Of a stretch of 64,000 bases of DNA, positions 62,011 to 64,000 are shown piece by piece (positions within the stretch are counted from its first letter, which is position 1; the number at the start of each line of letters is the position of its first letter). Location: NCBI GenBank assembly GCA_033439765.1, contig JAULSN010000004.1:382001-446000 (forward strand), written 5' to 3'. The notes beneath the pieces are model-generated. The model made no database searches and was not told the origin of the DNA. It worked only from the letters and a program-made list of their open reading frames with translations. A program made the position numbers and the translations under genes. Source of the DNA: Lasiosphaeria ovina (Eukaryota; Ascomycota; Sordariomycetes; Sordariales; Lasiosphaeriaceae).

Positions 62011-62580
62011 AAGCGACGGAAACGGAAAATGTATCAATAGCATCGGCCGATTGTAGACTTGCGGCTCGTCGTTTGTGCATATTGTAGTAGCCTCTAGACT
62101 TAACCCTCTTCCTATTTTAATCGCACGGCGGAGACGGAATGAACTGCCTAGGGACGGCCGACCTGCCAATGACCGACTTGTAAAAATTCACCTCACACGT
62201 ATTGAACGTGCCCGAGGGGGACTTGGCTGACTGCTGACTTGAGTGACAGTCTGGGAAAGCTAGGCCCCGAGTTTTGGTGAAGACTACCAATACAAACCAT
62301 GCGTCAAATTAATTCTTAGATATAATAACTAAATGCAAAAAAACATAGGCGGTGGTGTATTTTCATATGTGCCGTATACTCCTTACACCATGACCTGATA
62401 CAGACCCCCCAAGCTTACCTAACATGCGAGACATTTTGAGAGGTCTGGGGGAGGTCATGGCTGGCACGTGACTCGGAGCTCGGCGGAGCTTTTTGGCTAA
62501 GGGAAGCAGACGAGACCTTTTCTCGCCAGAATGAACATCAAAACCGCAAGCAAGTCATCCCCCGTCACAAATCTTCCAAA
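62011..62580. other. Intergenic: QCR2 3' flank and ATP15 promoter
   Basis: 570 bases without a gene. AT-rich near 62300-62350. A CACGTGAC motif lies at 62465-62472. Confidence 0.65.
62465..62470 (+). promoter_or_regulatory. E-box CACGTG
   Basis: CACGTGAC about 115 bases before the ATP15 start codon. CACGTG followed by AC is the preferred form for Cbf1-type bHLH factors, which control respiratory genes in several fungi. Motif only; function is inferred. Confidence 0.4.
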
Positions 62581-63092
62581 ATGGTGTTCCCGTGGAAAGC
62601 CGCAGGTATTACGTGAGTCAATTGAACCCTTTCCCAACATTTGCACGATTCACGGACCCTTCCTCCTGTCGTGGGGGTTCGCGACTGCGGACAGAGACAA
62701 TTGAGGGCGAGCAGGACGGGACAGGGAGCCACGCTGCAAACACTCGCCGGCTAGCTTGACAATGACGAGAGAAGTCGCCCGAAACTGACGTACCGATCTT
62801 CCTCTACAGCTACAACCGCTATCTAGCCGTCGCTGCCCGCGTCGTGCGCCGCAGCCTGAAGGAGGATAAGAGACTTGCAGCGGAGCGCCGAGGCGAGCAG
62901 GACCTCAGATTCTCCAAGTGGTCGGTGAGTTGTGCCGGACATAGCCCCGAAGCATGAAGTCGGCGATTGCGGAGCGACTGATTCTTGTTGTAACCCCCCC
63001 TACAGAACGGCAAGCAGGGCGAGGTCAAGAACCTCACCGAAGCCAATGTTGCTGCGGCGGTAGCGGCCGCCAACGCTGGAGGTTCGGCTTAG
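62581..63092 (+). CDS. ATP15: Mitochondrial F1-ATP synthase subunit epsilon
   Basis: The small epsilon subunit of the F1 central stalk (counterpart of mammalian epsilon, not bacterial epsilon). Three exons are inferred: 62581-62612, 62810-62924 and 63006-63092, giving 77 residues. The start MVFPWKAAGITYNRYLAVAA and the following RVVRRSLKEDKRLAAERRGE then DLRFSKWSNGKQGE match fungal members. Yeast Atp15 has about 62 residues; the extra C-terminal Ala-rich tail (AAAVAAANAGGSA) seems to be an extension. Introns are GT-AG with agreeing phases; intron 1 (197 nt) is long for this region. The protein is too short and too split to appear as a long open frame. Confidence 0.95.
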
Positions 63093-63985
63093 AGGACCTG
63101 GCAGGAGAGGAACAGGGAACCGAGGTGGAAGGAGAGATGACGCGCGCGCGCGCAGGGGATAGACACACTTTGTTCAACGACATTGCAACACTCGGTGGAC
63201 TTGGGCACGAACCAGCTGCTCCCCTCGACGACAACTTCACAGCATGGGGAAGCGCGCGTCTGTGACTATGTGGCGGCATAGCTTATGGGCGGCTTTGCAA
63301 TTGTCAATACTGTATCATACGGAGACTCGTTAGAGGAAGAGATGCATTAAACCATCCATAGGGAATCTGCCTGCTGCTCGCTGCAATCGTGTCCAATTGT
63401 TCGGGCGACTCGGTATCTACAGAGAGCCACATGTTGTTGTTGTTGGACAGCTACGGGATTGGGCGGACAAGGCAATCAAGTATCATGATTTGTAAGGCAT
63501 GAATGCATTTTTGATCATGCTACGTTTGCTATCACTTCAATGGTAAGACTCTAGTCTTTGGGTTTGTAGGTGAGGCACTCGGTAAGGTGTGTAAATGGAG
63601 GGGTTTAGCTCGAGTCCCACCGGCCAGCAATTCCCTGCCTCGAATGACGAGAGACTCTTTGGGGGGTCTGAAAGATTCATTAGCCCGACTCCATTGCTGC
63701 TGCGCCGATTCCGTCTTTTTGTTTCGCTCGCAGTCAGCCGTTTTGTTGCCGGCGCAGCAAAGATTGGTTGGAAGGTCGCTTATCCACGCGCAGCGCCCGT
63801 TATGGGCAGACCAGACTCAAGCTTAAGTCTGACGCGACCTGACGACGCTCACCCGCTCCCGCTTAGGTTCCTGCATCTCGAATCGCATCGCTGCACCCAA
63901 AACGACAAGACAAGAGGTAACCACATATCCATACCTACATGCACGACCCGACAAAACCCTCGGACGCTAGAGAGGCTAGACAACG
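63093..63985. other. Intergenic right of ATP15
   Basis: 3' flank of ATP15 with a GTTGTTGTTGTTGG stretch near 63432, followed by a C/A-rich stretch (63830-63985) that looks like the leader of a gene beginning at the window edge. The 132-codon frame at 63595-63993 has no domain-like content. Confidence 0.55.
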
Positions 63986-64000
63986 ATGACTGAGGATGAG
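63986..64000 (+). CDS. Possible first codons of a gene leaving the window
   Basis: ATG at 63986 opens MTEDE and stays open to the last base, after a C/A-rich leader with CAACG before the ATG. Only five codons are visible, so this is a suggestion. Confidence 0.2.

Overview
The window is nuclear DNA of a filamentous ascomycete (Pezizomycotina, probably a sordariomycete). The evidence is short GT-AG introns with CTGAC/CTAAC-like branch sites, compact GC-rich coding exons, long intergenic stretches full of microsatellites and CCTAGGTAGG-type motifs, and a set of orthologues that is characteristic of such fungi. Exon boundaries below were worked out by hand from splice sites, reading-frame phase and recalled family sequences. 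No alignment or RNA evidence was available.

Left part (1-14.3 kb). The 3' part of a PAS-containing hybrid histidine kinase (+) runs in from the left edge. It is followed by the chaperonin gene CCT3 (+, six exons), a convergent DUF1168/PRKRIP1-like spliceosomal gene (-), a DET1-like phosphoglycerate-mutase-family gene (+) and a tRNA-Gly(GCC). Near 13.5-14.3 kb lie two unrecognised gene remnants head to head. One carries two in-frame TAG stops of the kind CAG-to-TAG changes make.

Middle (14.3-41.2 kb). This is almost a gene desert. The only confident gene is an ECL1-family zinc-finger gene at 31.15-31.6 kb, with about 16.9 kb of gene-free DNA upstream and about 9.6 kb downstream. These stretches hold many simple repeats (AAC, GACA, CA, CT, CAG, poly-A, poly-C) and no RIP-type AT collapse.

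Right part (41.2-64 kb). On the minus strand are a class II aldolase/adducin-family gene, a TBC-domain Rab-GAP, an ankyrin-repeat plus DIL-domain protein, the mitochondrial GTP/GDP carrier GGC1 and the RNA polymerase III subunit RPC82. RPC82 diverges from QCR2 (complex III core 2) across a 565-bp shared promoter with two CCAAT boxes. ATP15 (F1 epsilon) follows on the plus strand. Three nuclear genes for mitochondrial energy and nucleotide supply (GGC1, QCR2, ATP15) therefore sit within about 7.7 kb.

No CRISPR, phage, bacterial operon or clearly new multi-gene system is visible. The points most worth checking are an apparent +1 frameshift in RPC82, two GC-AG introns with the same GCAGGT donor, the broken gene pair at 13.5-14.3 kb, a dispersed inverted repeat pair, and the desert around the ECL1 gene.
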